DNA of 64,000 nucleotides from Leptospira brenneri (GTDB lineage: Bacteria > Spirochaetota > Leptospiria > Leptospirales > Leptospiraceae): contig NZ_NPDQ01000006.1 of the NCBI RefSeq assembly GCF_002812125.1, forward strand, positions 246,100-310,099. The letters run 5' to 3'. A model generated the notes under the pieces. The model did no database searches. It was not told the DNA's origin and saw only the letters and a list, made by a program, of their open reading frames with translations. Of the stretch, positions 17,645 to 27,162 are shown in pieces; positions within the stretch are counted from its first letter, which is position 1, and each line of letters begins with the position of its first letter. The position numbers and the translations under genes were made by a program.

Positions 17645-19572
17645 ACCAATTCCAGGAAAATAAAGGTTAGGTCGTCGTCCCATTCTTTTATTTCTAGTTT
17701 AGAAAAAGACTCCAAATCTTGAATGAGTTTTGTTTTGAATAGGTGGTTTGGCAGTTCCCTGTTTGTGCGTAAAAACTCAAGTAAGCCCGTTTCTCCATAC
17801 ATATTTCCTTCTGGATCAAAACATTCTAGAACCCCGTCACTTAGGATGAGGATTCTATCTTTTGGCTCTACGCGGTGAGTTGTCTCTTCAATTTGGATTT
17901 CTGGAAAGACACCAATGATTTTTCCTTTGGGATGGACTTTTAAAATTTCTCCACTGGCTCTTTGTAGATAAGCACTGGGGTGACCTGCCCGTCCAAACCT
18001 CCAGACTTTGGTAGATGTATTCAAATATAAATACGATGCCGTTACATACTGAGGATTACAGTTCCCATATAACACGCGATTCATGCCTTCCAATACTTGT
18101 TTGGGAGAAGAAATATTATCTTTTTGTGTGGTAAAAGCAACCTTTCCCATTGCTGAGATAAGTGAGGCCGGAATTCCATGCCCAGAAACATCACAGAGAA
18201 CAATTCCTAGTTCATAAGGATTTGGTGAAAAGTATTCATAGAAATCACCACCAACATCCTTCATCGGTTGGATATAAATTTGGATTTGTAAGTTTTTTAC
18301 ATCCGGGATGGTTTTGGGAAGGGACTGCATCAGGATGTCCCTGGAAATTTTTCTTTCTTTTCTAAGGCTTGTGACTTGGGCAAGAGCTAAGTCTTTTTCT
18401 TGGCGGAGTAGTTGGATTCTGTCAGCCAATGCAAAAGCAAAGAGAGTAATGTCAGCAAGGGAAGCGATAGGAAATAACATTTCTTCTAGAAATGGATTTG
18501 TCGGAAGGATTCCGAATTTGAGTAATCCATAAACAATACAAGTAATTAGTAATAGAACAAAGGCCACTGCAAAATAATAAAAGGAACGAAGTCGTTTGAA
18601 AATTCCCCAAACTAAAACTCCGAGTAAACTGAAACAAATAAAAACAGATAACCAACTAACACCAATAGACGCTTCTGAAATTCCACCGAAGAGGGCGATT
18701 AATGCATTGAGTAAAGCGAATAGACCTAATACTTGATAAAACCTTGCGATTTTTGGAACTCGAACCTTTAGTTTTAGAAAATTAGATGTAAAGAGGACAA
18801 AGAAAAAAAGACAAACACTGAAAAAAACAGGAATTCCTACCCGTTTCCAAAAATAAGAATCGGGAACAAAAAAATATCCCCAGAATCCGAGTAAGGAAAG
18901 TTGTCCCAAACCAAAGAAAAGCACATAACCAATATAGTAAAAATAGTTCCGATCTCTGACAAAAAAGGCAATTGCGAGATTATATAAAATAATAATTCCT
19001 AAACTTCCAAAAAATAATCCATAAACCCATTGGTTGATATAATCTTCTCTCTGAAGGTTTCTTTGGTTGGTAAAAATAAATGAAAATTGTAATGAGATTT
19101 CCGATTTGATGGCAATGAGAATAGTTTCTTTTTCATGACCGATCCTAAAAACAAAATTTCGATGAGGGAATTCTCTTTGAAAGACAGGTTGGATATGGCC
19201 AGATTTGGAAACTACATAAGTATTTCCGTCATTTTTATGGAATAATTCCACGGAATCAATGTTATGTGCTTTGATGAGAAGGAGTGGGTATCTGGCTGGA
19301 TCGGGAAGGTCTTTTGGTTCTAACTTTAACCAAACTGTACCTTCTAAAAATCCGAAATTAACAAAATCATCGGTGATCCTTTGGAAGGATCCTGTTTTTA
19401 GTATTGACTCTACGGGAACGGAAGAAGTCGGATCGATCCAAAATGTAAATTTTTTTGTATGGATGATCCGTTCTCCAGTGTCGTTTGGTGATTCTGAAAA
19501 TAGTGGATGGATGAAAGAGAGGGTTGTGAAAAAAACTAGGAAAAGGAATTCGGTTGTGGTTATTTTTTTCAA
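17641..19572 (-). CDS. 7TMR-DISM receptor with SpoIIE-type PP2C phosphatase
   Basis: A 643-residue membrane signalling protein: signal peptide (residues 1-27), periplasmic 7TMR-DISM extracellular region (about 35-175), seven transmembrane helices (about 180-385), a short coiled linker with SLRKERKISRDILMQSL, and a SpoIIE/RsbU phosphatase domain with GGDFYEY at 441-447 and DVSGHGIPASL at 461-471, whose Asp residues bind Mg/Mn. It probably senses an envelope or carbohydrate signal and dephosphorylates a STAS antagonist. First gene of the five-gene minus-strand unit. Confidence 0.93.
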   Translation of the reverse strand: MKKITTTEFLFLVFFTTLSFIHPLFSESPNDTGERIIHTKKFTFWIDPTSSVPVESILKTGSFQRITDDFVNFGFLEGTVWLKLEPKDLPDPARYPLLLIKAHNIDSVELFHKNDGNTYVVSKSGHIQPVFQREFPHRNFVFRIGHEKETILIAIKSEISLQFSFIFTNQRNLQREDYINQWVYGLFFGSLGIIILYNLAIAFFVRDRNYFYYIGYVLFFGLGQLSLLGFWGYFFVPDSYFWKRVGIPVFFSVCLFFFVLFTSNFLKLKVRVPKIARFYQVLGLFALLNALIALFGGISEASIGVSWLSVFICFSLLGVLVWGIFKRLRSFYYFAVAFVLLLITCIVYGLLKFGILPTNPFLEEMLFPIASLADITLFAFALADRIQLLRQEKDLALAQVTSLRKERKISRDILMQSLPKTIPDVKNLQIQIYIQPMKDVGGDFYEYFSPNPYELGIVLCDVSGHGIPASLISAMGKVAFTTQKDNISSPKQVLEGMNRVLYGNCNPQYVTASYLYLNTSTKVWRFGRAGHPSAYLQRASGEILKVHPKGKIIGVFPEIQIEETTHRVEPKDRILILSDGVLECFDPEGNMYGETGLLEFLRTNRELPNHLFKTKLIQDLESFSKLEIKEWDDDLTFIFLELV

Positions 19573-19582
19573 TTGGGGTCTC

Positions 19583-19611
19583 GGACAAGGGTTTTAACCC
19601 CTGTCCTTTTT
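19583..19611 (+). terminator. hairpin with T-tract between gltA and the SpoIIE gene
   Basis: GGACA at 19583-19587 pairs with TGTCC at 19602-19606, with an inner GGG/CCC extension, and a run of five T follows at 19607-19611. The T-run is on the plus strand, although both flanking genes are on the minus strand; on the minus strand the hairpin is followed by GAGACCC. It may act as a weak or reverse-facing terminator. Confidence 0.4.
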
Positions 19612-19622
19612 GTTAGGTGTTC

Positions 19623-20912
19623 TTAAGCCTGTTTTTTTGCTGCTTCGTAAGAGATTTCTTGCGGACCAGTGTAAATTTGTCTTGGTCGACCAATCTTTAA
19701 ACTAGGATCTTCAATCATCTCTTTCCACTGCGCAATCCAACCAGGAAGTCTTCCCATAGCAAACATCACTGTAAACATATTGGTTGGAATTCCTAGAGCG
19801 CGGTAGATGATTCCTGAATAGAAGTCTACGTTTGGATAAAGTTTTCTTTCCACAAAGTATGGATCGTTAAGAGCTGCCTCTTCCAATTCTTTTGCGATGT
19901 CAAGAAGTGGATCTTTGATTCCTAATTTGTTAAGAACTTTATCACAAGCAACTTTGATGATTTTGGCGCGTGGGTCAAAGTTTTTGTAAACTCGGTGGCC
20001 AAACCCATTCAATCGGAAACTAGAGTTTTTGTCTTTGGCTTGTTCTACGATTTTTTTAACAGAAAGCCCACTCTTTTTAATCCCTTCCAACATCTCTAAT
20101 ACTTCTTGGTTCGCACCACCATGACGTGGTCCCCAAAGAGCAAGAATTCCTGCAGAGATTGCACCGTAAAGGTTTGCTAGGGAAGATCCCACCAAACGTA
20201 CAGTAGATGTGGAACAGTTTTGTTCGTGGTCCGCATGAAGGATGAGAAGTAAATTAAGTGCAGATACAATTTCTGGATCGATATTGTAATCTTCTGCAGG
20301 AACCGCAAACATCATGTTCATAAAATTAGAGGCGTAGTCTAATTCATTGAGTGGGTGAATGATGGGTTGCCCGATAGACTTTTTATAAGCATAAGCGGCA
20401 ATCGTTGGGAATTTCGCAAGCAAACGAATGATAGAGATTTCTCTATGTTCTTCGTTCATTGGATCATAACTATCTTGGTAGTATGTTGATAAACAACCCA
20501 TCATACAAGACATGATCGCCATTGGGTGTCCATCTTTTGGAAAACCATTGAACAGGCGTTTGAGATCCTCATGGATCATTGTATGGTTGGTGATGGAAGT
20601 ATTCCATTCTTTGAGTTGTGTTTCGTTTGGAAGTTTGCCGTAGATGAGTAAATAAGCTACTTCAGTGAACGTAGACTTAGCGGCCAAATCATCAATAGGA
20701 ATTCCGCGGTAACGCAAGATTCCCTGTTCTCCATCAAGAAAGGTGATCTCACTTGTGCAAGCACCTGTATTTAAATAACCGGAATCAATCGTAACATAAC
20801 CGGACAATTGGCGGAGTTTAGTAATATCAATTGCCTTCTCGTTTTCACTTCCCACTAAAATTGGAAGTTCGAACTCCTTTCCATCCACTTTCAGAATTGC
20901 CTTTTCGGACAT
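19623..20912 (-). CDS. gltA: citrate synthase
   Basis: Entry step of the TCA cycle. The 429-residue enzyme has the full E. coli-type length, with catalytic residues H264 (GPRHGGANQE), H306 (FGHRVYKNFDPRA) and D363 (YPNVDFYSGI), plus the HADHEQNCSTSTVR segment. An AGGAGA ribosome-binding site precedes the ATG. With sucAB-lpdA and mqo nearby, the window encodes several TCA steps. Confidence 0.97.
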   Translation of the reverse strand: MSEKAILKVDGKEFELPILVGSENEKAIDITKLRQLSGYVTIDSGYLNTGACTSEITFLDGEQGILRYRGIPIDDLAAKSTFTEVAYLLIYGKLPNETQLKEWNTSITNHTMIHEDLKRLFNGFPKDGHPMAIMSCMMGCLSTYYQDSYDPMNEEHREISIIRLLAKFPTIAAYAYKKSIGQPIIHPLNELDYASNFMNMMFAVPAEDYNIDPEIVSALNLLLILHADHEQNCSTSTVRLVGSSLANLYGAISAGILALWGPRHGGANQEVLEMLEGIKKSGLSVKKIVEQAKDKNSSFRLNGFGHRVYKNFDPRAKIIKVACDKVLNKLGIKDPLLDIAKELEEAALNDPYFVERKLYPNVDFYSGIIYRALGIPTNMFTVMFAMGRLPGWIAQWKEMIEDPSLKIGRPRQIYTGPQEISYEAAKKQA

Positions 20913-20980
20913 ATCTTCTCCTGTATATCTCTGTCTATTTCAAAGGATAGACGGAGGAAAGGGTGGGGAAAAGTCATTTT

Positions 20981-23248
20981 TTACAACTTATGGTATTTTT
21001 TCATAATGTCATATGCGTAGAAATTCGAAACGACGATGCGACAGTAATCTCTCGACTCCTTATAGGGAAGGTCTTCTAAAAAATGGTTAAAATCGCCAGA
21101 ATAAACGGACTTCTTCCACTTTCGCAAATTTCCTGGCCCCCCGTTATAAGCGATGGATGCCCATTTCAATTCGTTACTATTTGATTTCAAAAGATAAGCC
21201 AAAAATTTTGTCCCCAAACGGATCGAAGTTTCGGGTTCGTAGAGGGAATAAGTGGTAATTCCCATCCGAGAGGCGAGCTCTCTTCCTGTCGCTGGCATGA
21301 TTTGCATGAGGCCCCGAGCATTGGACCGGGAGGTTGCGGTTTCTTTGAAGAAGGATTCTTGGCGCATCAGAGCGTAAACTTTGTCTTCTGAGATGTCATT
21401 TTCATTTGCATAGCGAGAGACAATACTTTGGTGTGGCCTTGGGTAAATTCTGACAGAGATCGATGTGGGTAGGAGGATGGGGTCATCGGGAATGAGATGC
21501 CTTTTGAGAAGGGAACGGGTATGAAAGGCCGTATAGTATGTGTTATAGGTTAGGTCTCCGATTCCTACTAGAATTTCGTCTTTTTCTTCTTCCGAAAGAT
21601 TTTCTCTTTTTACATGAAAGTTGACAAGACTTAAACCCAAACTGTCCTCACCCACACGAAAGTATTCTTTGGCAAGATTGAGGAGTTTATGTCCTTGGAT
21701 CCGTGAACTCATTCCTCCCAGTTTATTTCCTAACTCATAAGAATCTTTCGGATACACAAATCCTAAGTTTCTACCTAAGATGGCGTATGACTCTTCTGGA
21801 ATTCCTGCCGTATAAGATAGATATTCAAAAAGATATTCTTTATTATAAGTGGGATTGTCTGGTTTGTTTCCTTCTTTGATAAGGGATAAAAATTCTTCAC
21901 GGATCACTCTTGTATAATAAGAACCGGGACAAAGTGCGTAGTATCTCTTTAGTTCTTTTTTTAATTTCTCCGTGTCGCCATTCTCTTTAAGAGATCGTAA
22001 ATACCAATAGACAAGTCTGCCTTTGACGGGAAGGTTGGGAATTTCTGCGAGGGCTCTTTCAAATTTTGCGAGAGGAGCATAGTTTGATTTTTCACCTTTA
22101 CGATCTACCAGGTATTCGATGAGTCTATCTTGGTAAAAAAGATTAAAAGGATACTTTCCTAAATATAAAATTAAGTTTTCAAAGTATAATTCACGATCCC
22201 CCAAACGATCGTAAGAGGCTGCGATTACACGGTAATATCCAGCATCTTTTCCAGGGAATGTTTTTAAAAGCTCAATAGCCCCTTGGAATTTATTCTGTTG
22301 GTATAAAATATCAGCTAATGAAACAATAAAAGCTGAATCCATATCTACGAAGGTTTTGTTGGAACGCAGGACTCTGAAAAGTTCGTTTGTTTTTCCTGTT
22401 TTGGTTAAGACTGTCGATAAATGTCTGAATCCTTCATAGTAAGCAAGTCTTGTTGAGAATAATTCTGGCCTTGTTTTAAATAAGGCTTCTTTGTCGTTAT
22501 TGCTAATGGCAGGAAGGAGAATGGTAAGTTCAGAAGGAGCAAGTTGTAATATACTTCCTGATCCTTTGTATTTGGACCAATCAGCTGCAATTAGATGCAC
22601 CGTTGAATCGGATAGTCCATCTCTCTGCAGGCAGTTTAACCATTCTTCTATGGCCCCTTTTTCGTCACCTAATATCAGTTTTGCTTTACCATATCTGTAT
22701 TGTGTATCCCCGGTGAGTAGATACCTTCTATGAGATTCTTGTGTGGAGCTAATTTTTTCGATGATCTCTTTCCACTGGTTGTTGGCAGCCATTAGGCGAA
22801 CCAGTTCATCCAAGAGGCGTCTACAGATTGGATCTTCTTCCAAATTCAGTCGGTTTAAAAATTGGATTCGTTCTTGCGGCGTTAGATAATTTCTTTGTGA
22901 AATTTCTGTGTACAACTTCCAGTAACTCAGTTTGAATAGAGTGGTTTGGAAGGGCATGGTTTGTGTCAGGATTTTTCTGACTTCTTCTTCCGAGGATTCC
23001 GTGACAAAAACTCCTCGGACAAGAGAAATCAAATACCGGAATCGTTTCTCCTTGTCTCCGTTAGGTGATTTTTCATGGAATTCGATCAGGCTATACACTT
23101 CACTTTCACGAGAAGGGTTGGTATTTCTAAAATGATTTTCAATCTGTCCCCACTGGTGGGATTTGATTAAATACTGTAGGTCAGTGTCCGCAAATAGGGA
23201 GGTAGTGAAAAAGATAAGAATTCTACTTGCTAACCAAAAATGCCTCAT
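20981..23248 (-). CDS. soluble lytic murein transglycosylase (Slt-like)
   Basis: A 755-residue periplasmic enzyme cleaving peptidoglycan to 1,6-anhydro products. Signal peptide MRHFWLASRILIFFTTSLFA; a long helical superhelix (about 25-560, TPR-like as in Slt70); and a C-terminal SLT domain with catalytic Glu631 in LMRQESFFKETATSRSNARG, then GLMQIMPATGRELA and SIAYNGGPGNLRKW, the three standard SLT motifs. It ends 68 bases before gltA starts and is divergent from the 23297 gene. Confidence 0.93.
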   Translation of the reverse strand: MRHFWLASRILIFFTTSLFADTDLQYLIKSHQWGQIENHFRNTNPSRESEVYSLIEFHEKSPNGDKEKRFRYLISLVRGVFVTESSEEEVRKILTQTMPFQTTLFKLSYWKLYTEISQRNYLTPQERIQFLNRLNLEEDPICRRLLDELVRLMAANNQWKEIIEKISSTQESHRRYLLTGDTQYRYGKAKLILGDEKGAIEEWLNCLQRDGLSDSTVHLIAADWSKYKGSGSILQLAPSELTILLPAISNNDKEALFKTRPELFSTRLAYYEGFRHLSTVLTKTGKTNELFRVLRSNKTFVDMDSAFIVSLADILYQQNKFQGAIELLKTFPGKDAGYYRVIAASYDRLGDRELYFENLILYLGKYPFNLFYQDRLIEYLVDRKGEKSNYAPLAKFERALAEIPNLPVKGRLVYWYLRSLKENGDTEKLKKELKRYYALCPGSYYTRVIREEFLSLIKEGNKPDNPTYNKEYLFEYLSYTAGIPEESYAILGRNLGFVYPKDSYELGNKLGGMSSRIQGHKLLNLAKEYFRVGEDSLGLSLVNFHVKRENLSEEEKDEILVGIGDLTYNTYYTAFHTRSLLKRHLIPDDPILLPTSISVRIYPRPHQSIVSRYANENDISEDKVYALMRQESFFKETATSRSNARGLMQIMPATGRELASRMGITTYSLYEPETSIRLGTKFLAYLLKSNSNELKWASIAYNGGPGNLRKWKKSVYSGDFNHFLEDLPYKESRDYCRIVVSNFYAYDIMKKYHKL

Positions 23249-23296
23249 GCATACTTCCTATGATTACGAATTTAGAGAGGGAAGGTTCCTCTCCTT

Positions 23297-24496
23297 ATGA
23301 GCTTACAAACAGAATACAAACTGCAATGGCCGGAATACCGTATTGAATTCCACCCAAGGCCTCATACTCCGAAAAAGGCCAGTCTTTCTGATCTCTGGCC
23401 AGAACTTCGTGCCTTCTTTTCAGGCAATCAGTCTCGTTTTGCAAACTATCTATTCTATTTATCGACCGATTTTTCCGGAGGGTTCAGCCTTTGTTCTATT
23501 TTGGGCGAAAATGAAGCCGCCAATCGGTTCCGAGACCCGCAATTGGTGAGTCCATCTTCTTTTCCTCGTCAATCTTTCGACCAAATTTGGGAACTTTGCC
23601 AAAATCGTGAATTTGAAGAGATGGAAAGAGAAGATTGGGAACTGATTGGATTTGGACTTTTATACTTAGGAGAGACCGTCCAGTTTCGCAATTGGGTTTT
23701 AAAAACCAAAGAATTCTTTGGTCAGACCGACGACAACCGTAGGTTTTTATTTTTACTTGGTTGGGAGACTTCGGAGATTCCTTTTGAAAACTCCATATTG
23801 CATATGTTAGTTGAATATGCCAAAGGAAACAAAGATTTTGTTCAATTTAAAACCCTCGCAGATTCAGTGATTTTAGATTCCCATTGGCAGATTGTGGGAG
23901 TTCTTTTCCATGCGATGGAAACTGGATGGTTTGTGGGAGAGGATACTTTTCGAGTTTGGAAATTTCTCATTGGATTTTATGATGAATGGGAAGATTGGGA
24001 AAAACAAAAATTTCGATTGGTCTCTCTTGGAAAAATTCCTGCTTTTTCTGCCTTACGTTATGCCAAAAGATATTTTCCCGAAGAAACCTTTCTTCATTAC
24101 CGCGAAGAATTAGAAACAAGTCTTCGTGGGGATTGGGTTCATGAAAGTGGATTTGGATATGAACTCACTCATCAAATGGATCCTTTTATTGAGACTGTAG
24201 TTAGGTTTCGAAACGAGGGTGAAGGTTATGAAAATGAATTAAAAAATGAATTACTCATTCGGCCTTATTCTTATTTCATTAACTTACAATTGGCTTCTAT
24301 CTGTTTTGTGAAAAAAGAGAATCATCAGTTTTTAAACTTTTATAAAAAATCGGGGCGATTGAAGTATTTGCCACTTGCTCTCAATCTATATTGGCGAGTA
24401 TTAAAAGCCACTGGAGATGAAATTCTATCACATTCAATTGAACGTTCGCTCTCTGCGATGAAGGAATCCACAAACCTTCCAGAAGGTTGGGTATAA
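23297..24496 (+). CDS. conserved-looking cytoplasmic protein, unknown function
   Basis: A 399-residue protein without signal peptide or membrane segment, rich in Trp, Phe and Glu, e.g. REDWELIGFGLLYLGETVQF and FYDEWEDWEKQKF. The helical, aromatic pattern suggests an alpha-solenoid or TPR-like fold, but no motif is definite. It leads a plus-strand group and is followed after one base by a coiled-coil gene, then bactofilin, which hints at an envelope or cytoskeletal connection. Confidence 0.78.
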   Translation: MSLQTEYKLQWPEYRIEFHPRPHTPKKASLSDLWPELRAFFSGNQSRFANYLFYLSTDFSGGFSLCSILGENEAANRFRDPQLVSPSSFPRQSFDQIWELCQNREFEEMEREDWELIGFGLLYLGETVQFRNWVLKTKEFFGQTDDNRRFLFLLGWETSEIPFENSILHMLVEYAKGNKDFVQFKTLADSVILDSHWQIVGVLFHAMETGWFVGEDTFRVWKFLIGFYDEWEDWEKQKFRLVSLGKIPAFSALRYAKRYFPEETFLHYREELETSLRGDWVHESGFGYELTHQMDPFIETVVRFRNEGEGYENELKNELLIRPYSYFINLQLASICFVKKENHQFLNFYKKSGRLKYLPLALNLYWRVLKATGDEILSHSIERSLSAMKESTNLPEGWV

Positions 24497-24497
24497 G

Positions 24498-25271
24498 ATG
24501 CCTCTTTCGCAAGAACAAATTATGGAGCTCTCCAAATTGCAGAAAATGCTAAAGAATTTGGAGAAAATTGAAAGGAATGCCAAAAATGATCTTCAGAAAG
24601 AACGAGTGGCTTTTGACATAGAACGGTACAGGCGTCGGATGCAAGAAGTTTCGCCGGAAGGAATTCCAGACAACTTAGAACAAACGATGCGAAATGCAAA
24701 AACCAGGGAAGAGAATCCTGAAAACCTCAAACATAAAATTATCTCTCAATATCCGGTGATGAAAGTATCTCCCAATTCGAATGATAGTGAAATCAATCAG
24801 ATTGGAACACTTGTGAATATTATGGATTTGGAATACATTCCTATTTTGGGAGATGGTCATATCAAGTTTGATTATTCTCATGCCACAGAAAGGGATTCTG
24901 TTCTTAAGTATATGGAGAACCTCCGTAGAAATATGAAGATTCTTGTGGAAACAGTAGAGGAATATGCTGCTGCCGACAAACAAGAATTTCGCGAGCAGCT
25001 TTCTCGGATGAAAAACAAACAATCCAGAATTTTCATTGCTGAGTCCTTTGAAACCCTTGGTAAATTTCGTGATTTCCTCACAGCGGTAAACCGAGACATC
25101 AAAGAAGGGGTAAACGTGATTATGAACATGGAAGAGCCCATCAAATTCAATCCAAGGTTTGAAAAGGCCACCGTTTTGGAAGGTCGTTCGATCATGGAAG
25201 GACTTCGTGAATTTCAAGAATTCGCAGAAGAAGCTTGTGATTTGATTCGACTCCCGTCTTTTCGAGGGTAA
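24498..25271 (+). CDS. coiled-coil protein of unknown function upstream of bactofilin
   Basis: A 257-residue cytoplasmic protein starting one base after the previous stop. The first 50 residues form a charged coiled coil (LSKLQKMLKNLEKIERNAKN). The middle is a beta-like segment (LVNIMDLEYIPILGDGHIKF) and the C-terminal half is again helical. No recognised family. Its place directly before the bactofilin gene suggests a partner or regulator of the bactofilin filament; that is inference from context only. Confidence 0.78.
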   Translation: MPLSQEQIMELSKLQKMLKNLEKIERNAKNDLQKERVAFDIERYRRRMQEVSPEGIPDNLEQTMRNAKTREENPENLKHKIISQYPVMKVSPNSNDSEINQIGTLVNIMDLEYIPILGDGHIKFDYSHATERDSVLKYMENLRRNMKILVETVEEYAAADKQEFREQLSRMKNKQSRIFIAESFETLGKFRDFLTAVNRDIKEGVNVIMNMEEPIKFNPRFEKATVLEGRSIMEGLREFQEFAEEACDLIRLPSFRG

Positions 25272-25339
25272 AAAAACCTTTTCATTCCCGGGGGGAACGA
25301 GGACACTGTGAAAAATCACATTCACGGACTCGTAACAGC

Positions 25340-25780
25340 ATGGCATTAGTCAAAAATCAGACCGAAGTTACCAATTCAACTATTGGTGAGAATTCTTACT
25401 TCAACGGTAAATTCTTTATCAATGGATCCTTAAAAATTGACGGTAAATTCGAGGGTAAATCCCTCCAAGCCGAACACCTCTATATTGGTGTTACCGGAAA
25501 GGTCAAAACCAATATCACTGCTGCCAGTGTCATCGTAGAGGGAATCGTTGTTGGAAACGTCACTGCTAGAAACCGCGTGATGCTCCTTCCTACATCCAAA
25601 ATTCTAGGAGATATCAAAACTCCAGAACTCATCATCCAAAATGGGGTGATTCTAGAAGGACGTTGTATGATTTCCAACGACCTCAAACATAGTGCAAAAG
25701 ACCTTATCGAATTGGAATACTCCAAAGATTCTTTAAGTGTTGAGAAGATTTTTGGGAAACAACCAAACGCAAAAGAATAA
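25340..25780 (+). CDS. bactofilin
   Basis: Cytoskeletal protein polymerising into filaments without nucleotide, used in cell shape and polar organisation. The 146-residue protein has the beta-helical core with regular strand repeats: GKFFINGSLKIDGKFEGKS, HLYIGVTGKVKTNITAASVI, VEGIVVGNVTARNRVMLLPT, KILGDIKTPELIIQNGVILE, with short flexible tails. In spirochaetes bactofilins affect cell shape. pdxA starts at the very next base after its stop. Confidence 0.95.
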   Translation: MALVKNQTEVTNSTIGENSYFNGKFFINGSLKIDGKFEGKSLQAEHLYIGVTGKVKTNITAASVIVEGIVVGNVTARNRVMLLPTSKILGDIKTPELIIQNGVILEGRCMISNDLKHSAKDLIELEYSKDSLSVEKIFGKQPNAKE

Positions 25781-26710
25781 TTGAAAACCATTCTGATTTC
25801 GGAAGGCGATCCAACAAGTATCAACTACGAACTTGTGGTTTCTGCCTTCCCGCTCTTGCAATCCTTAGGGAAACACCACCGCATCTACTTCATCCGAGGC
25901 TCCCACAACCTCACAGTTCCTAATTTACCTAATTTGACAAAACCTAGTTCCGAACCTGGATTTTATTCTTTTACTTGGTCTGATTCTAAAAAGTCTCGTT
26001 CCTTTGTGCTGGGAAAACCTTCCAAAACCTCAGGGAAGATGGCTTATGATTCCTTACTTGCGGCTATGGACTTACAAAAGGAATTGGAAGCGGATCTCAT
26101 CACCCTTCCTCTTTCAAAAGAGTGGGTGGGAAAATCGGGGATACAGGGATTTCGTGGGCATACGGAAACCTTGGCTGCCTACTACAAAAGACCTACATTT
26201 ATGATGATGAGTGGAGAAAAACTCAATGTCATTCCTCTCACCACCCACGTACCTCTCAAGGATGTGGTGAAGGAATTAAAGAAGTTTTCTTGGAAGGATC
26301 TTGGTTTTGCTCTTTCCCGCTCCCGATTTTTAAAAGACCCAAAAATTGCTTATTTGGGCCTCAACCCTCATGCGGGAGAAGGGGGAAAGATTGGGGATGA
26401 AGAATTGACCATTCTTGCTACAGGTGCCAAGACTTTACGAAAAGCAAAGTTTTCTGTAGAAGGCCCTCTTTCAGCAGATTCTGCTTTTTTGCCAGGAGCC
26501 AAACCGTACGATTTGTATTTGTCGGGGTATCACGACCAAGGACTCATCCCATTTAAATTGCTTGAAGGGAAGAAGGGAGTTAACATAACCTTAGGACTGG
26601 ATTTTATTCGTGTGTCCCCCGATCATGGGACTGCCTTTGACATTGCAGGAAAAGGCATTGCAGATCCAACAGGACTTATTTCCTGTTTAGAACGATTAAC
26701 GGAGAATTAA
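25781..26710 (+). CDS. pdxA: 4-hydroxythreonine-4-phosphate dehydrogenase
   Basis: NAD-dependent step of the DXP-dependent vitamin B6 pathway. Recognisable PdxA signatures in the 309-residue protein: the metal-site histidine in GFRGHTETLA, TTHVPLKDV, LGLNPHAGEGGKIGDEE, SGYHDQGLIPFK and FIRVSPDHGTAFDIAGKG. Start is TTG at 25781, directly following the bactofilin stop, so it is cotranscribed. Not obviously related in function to bactofilin. Confidence 0.95.
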   Translation: MKTILISEGDPTSINYELVVSAFPLLQSLGKHHRIYFIRGSHNLTVPNLPNLTKPSSEPGFYSFTWSDSKKSRSFVLGKPSKTSGKMAYDSLLAAMDLQKELEADLITLPLSKEWVGKSGIQGFRGHTETLAAYYKRPTFMMMSGEKLNVIPLTTHVPLKDVVKELKKFSWKDLGFALSRSRFLKDPKIAYLGLNPHAGEGGKIGDEELTILATGAKTLRKAKFSVEGPLSADSAFLPGAKPYDLYLSGYHDQGLIPFKLLEGKKGVNITLGLDFIRVSPDHGTAFDIAGKGIADPTGLISCLERLTEN

Positions 26711-26722
26711 AAAAGAGATTTC

Positions 26723-27145
26723 ATGACCTTACTAGAAGTCGTTGCCTTTCCGGTTCTTTTTATTTGGTTTGTGGGGCTTTTACTCACTCTCTTCCGTAGA
26801 GATTTGGAATCCCATTGGAAGTTTTTTTTCTTTCTCGTGTTTTGTTTTTATTTGGTTCAATTTTTTCCTGAATTTTGGGAAGGGGTGGCTCGTTGGAAAG
26901 AAAATCCTAAAGCGGAAGTTCTTCTTTGGATTTCTGCCATGGGAAATTCGATTTATGTATTTTTGTTTTTTCTCTGGCCTCTCGTTCTCATTCGAATTTA
27001 TTATTCCGCATCCAATAACTTAAGTAAAACCTTGATCCCTGCGCTTGCTTATGGGACGGTTCTGTATTGGGCATTATTTTTTCTTTGGACCATCTATTCT
27101 AAAGAATTCAATGTTTGGCTTCATCAAATTTTCACAAATAAATAA
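26723..27145 (+). CDS. small multi-pass membrane protein
   Basis: A 140-residue protein with about four hydrophobic segments (residues about 3-23, 33-50, 70-93, 103-125), extremely rich in Phe, Leu and Trp. ATG start 12 bases after the pdxA stop. No recognised family; position only suggests cotranscription with pdxA and the following aminotransferase. Confidence 0.75.
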   Translation: MTLLEVVAFPVLFIWFVGLLLTLFRRDLESHWKFFFFLVFCFYLVQFFPEFWEGVARWKENPKAEVLLWISAMGNSIYVFLFFLWPLVLIRIYYSASNNLSKTLIPALAYGTVLYWALFFLWTIYSKEFNVWLHQIFTNK

Positions 27146-27162
27146 ATTACAAAGGGCATACA

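Noticed and set aside
24675..25346. 223-codon minus-strand frame opposite the coiled-coil gene
   Set aside because: Shadow of the plus-strand gene, rich in Phe/His/Ile as expected from antisense of charged helices.
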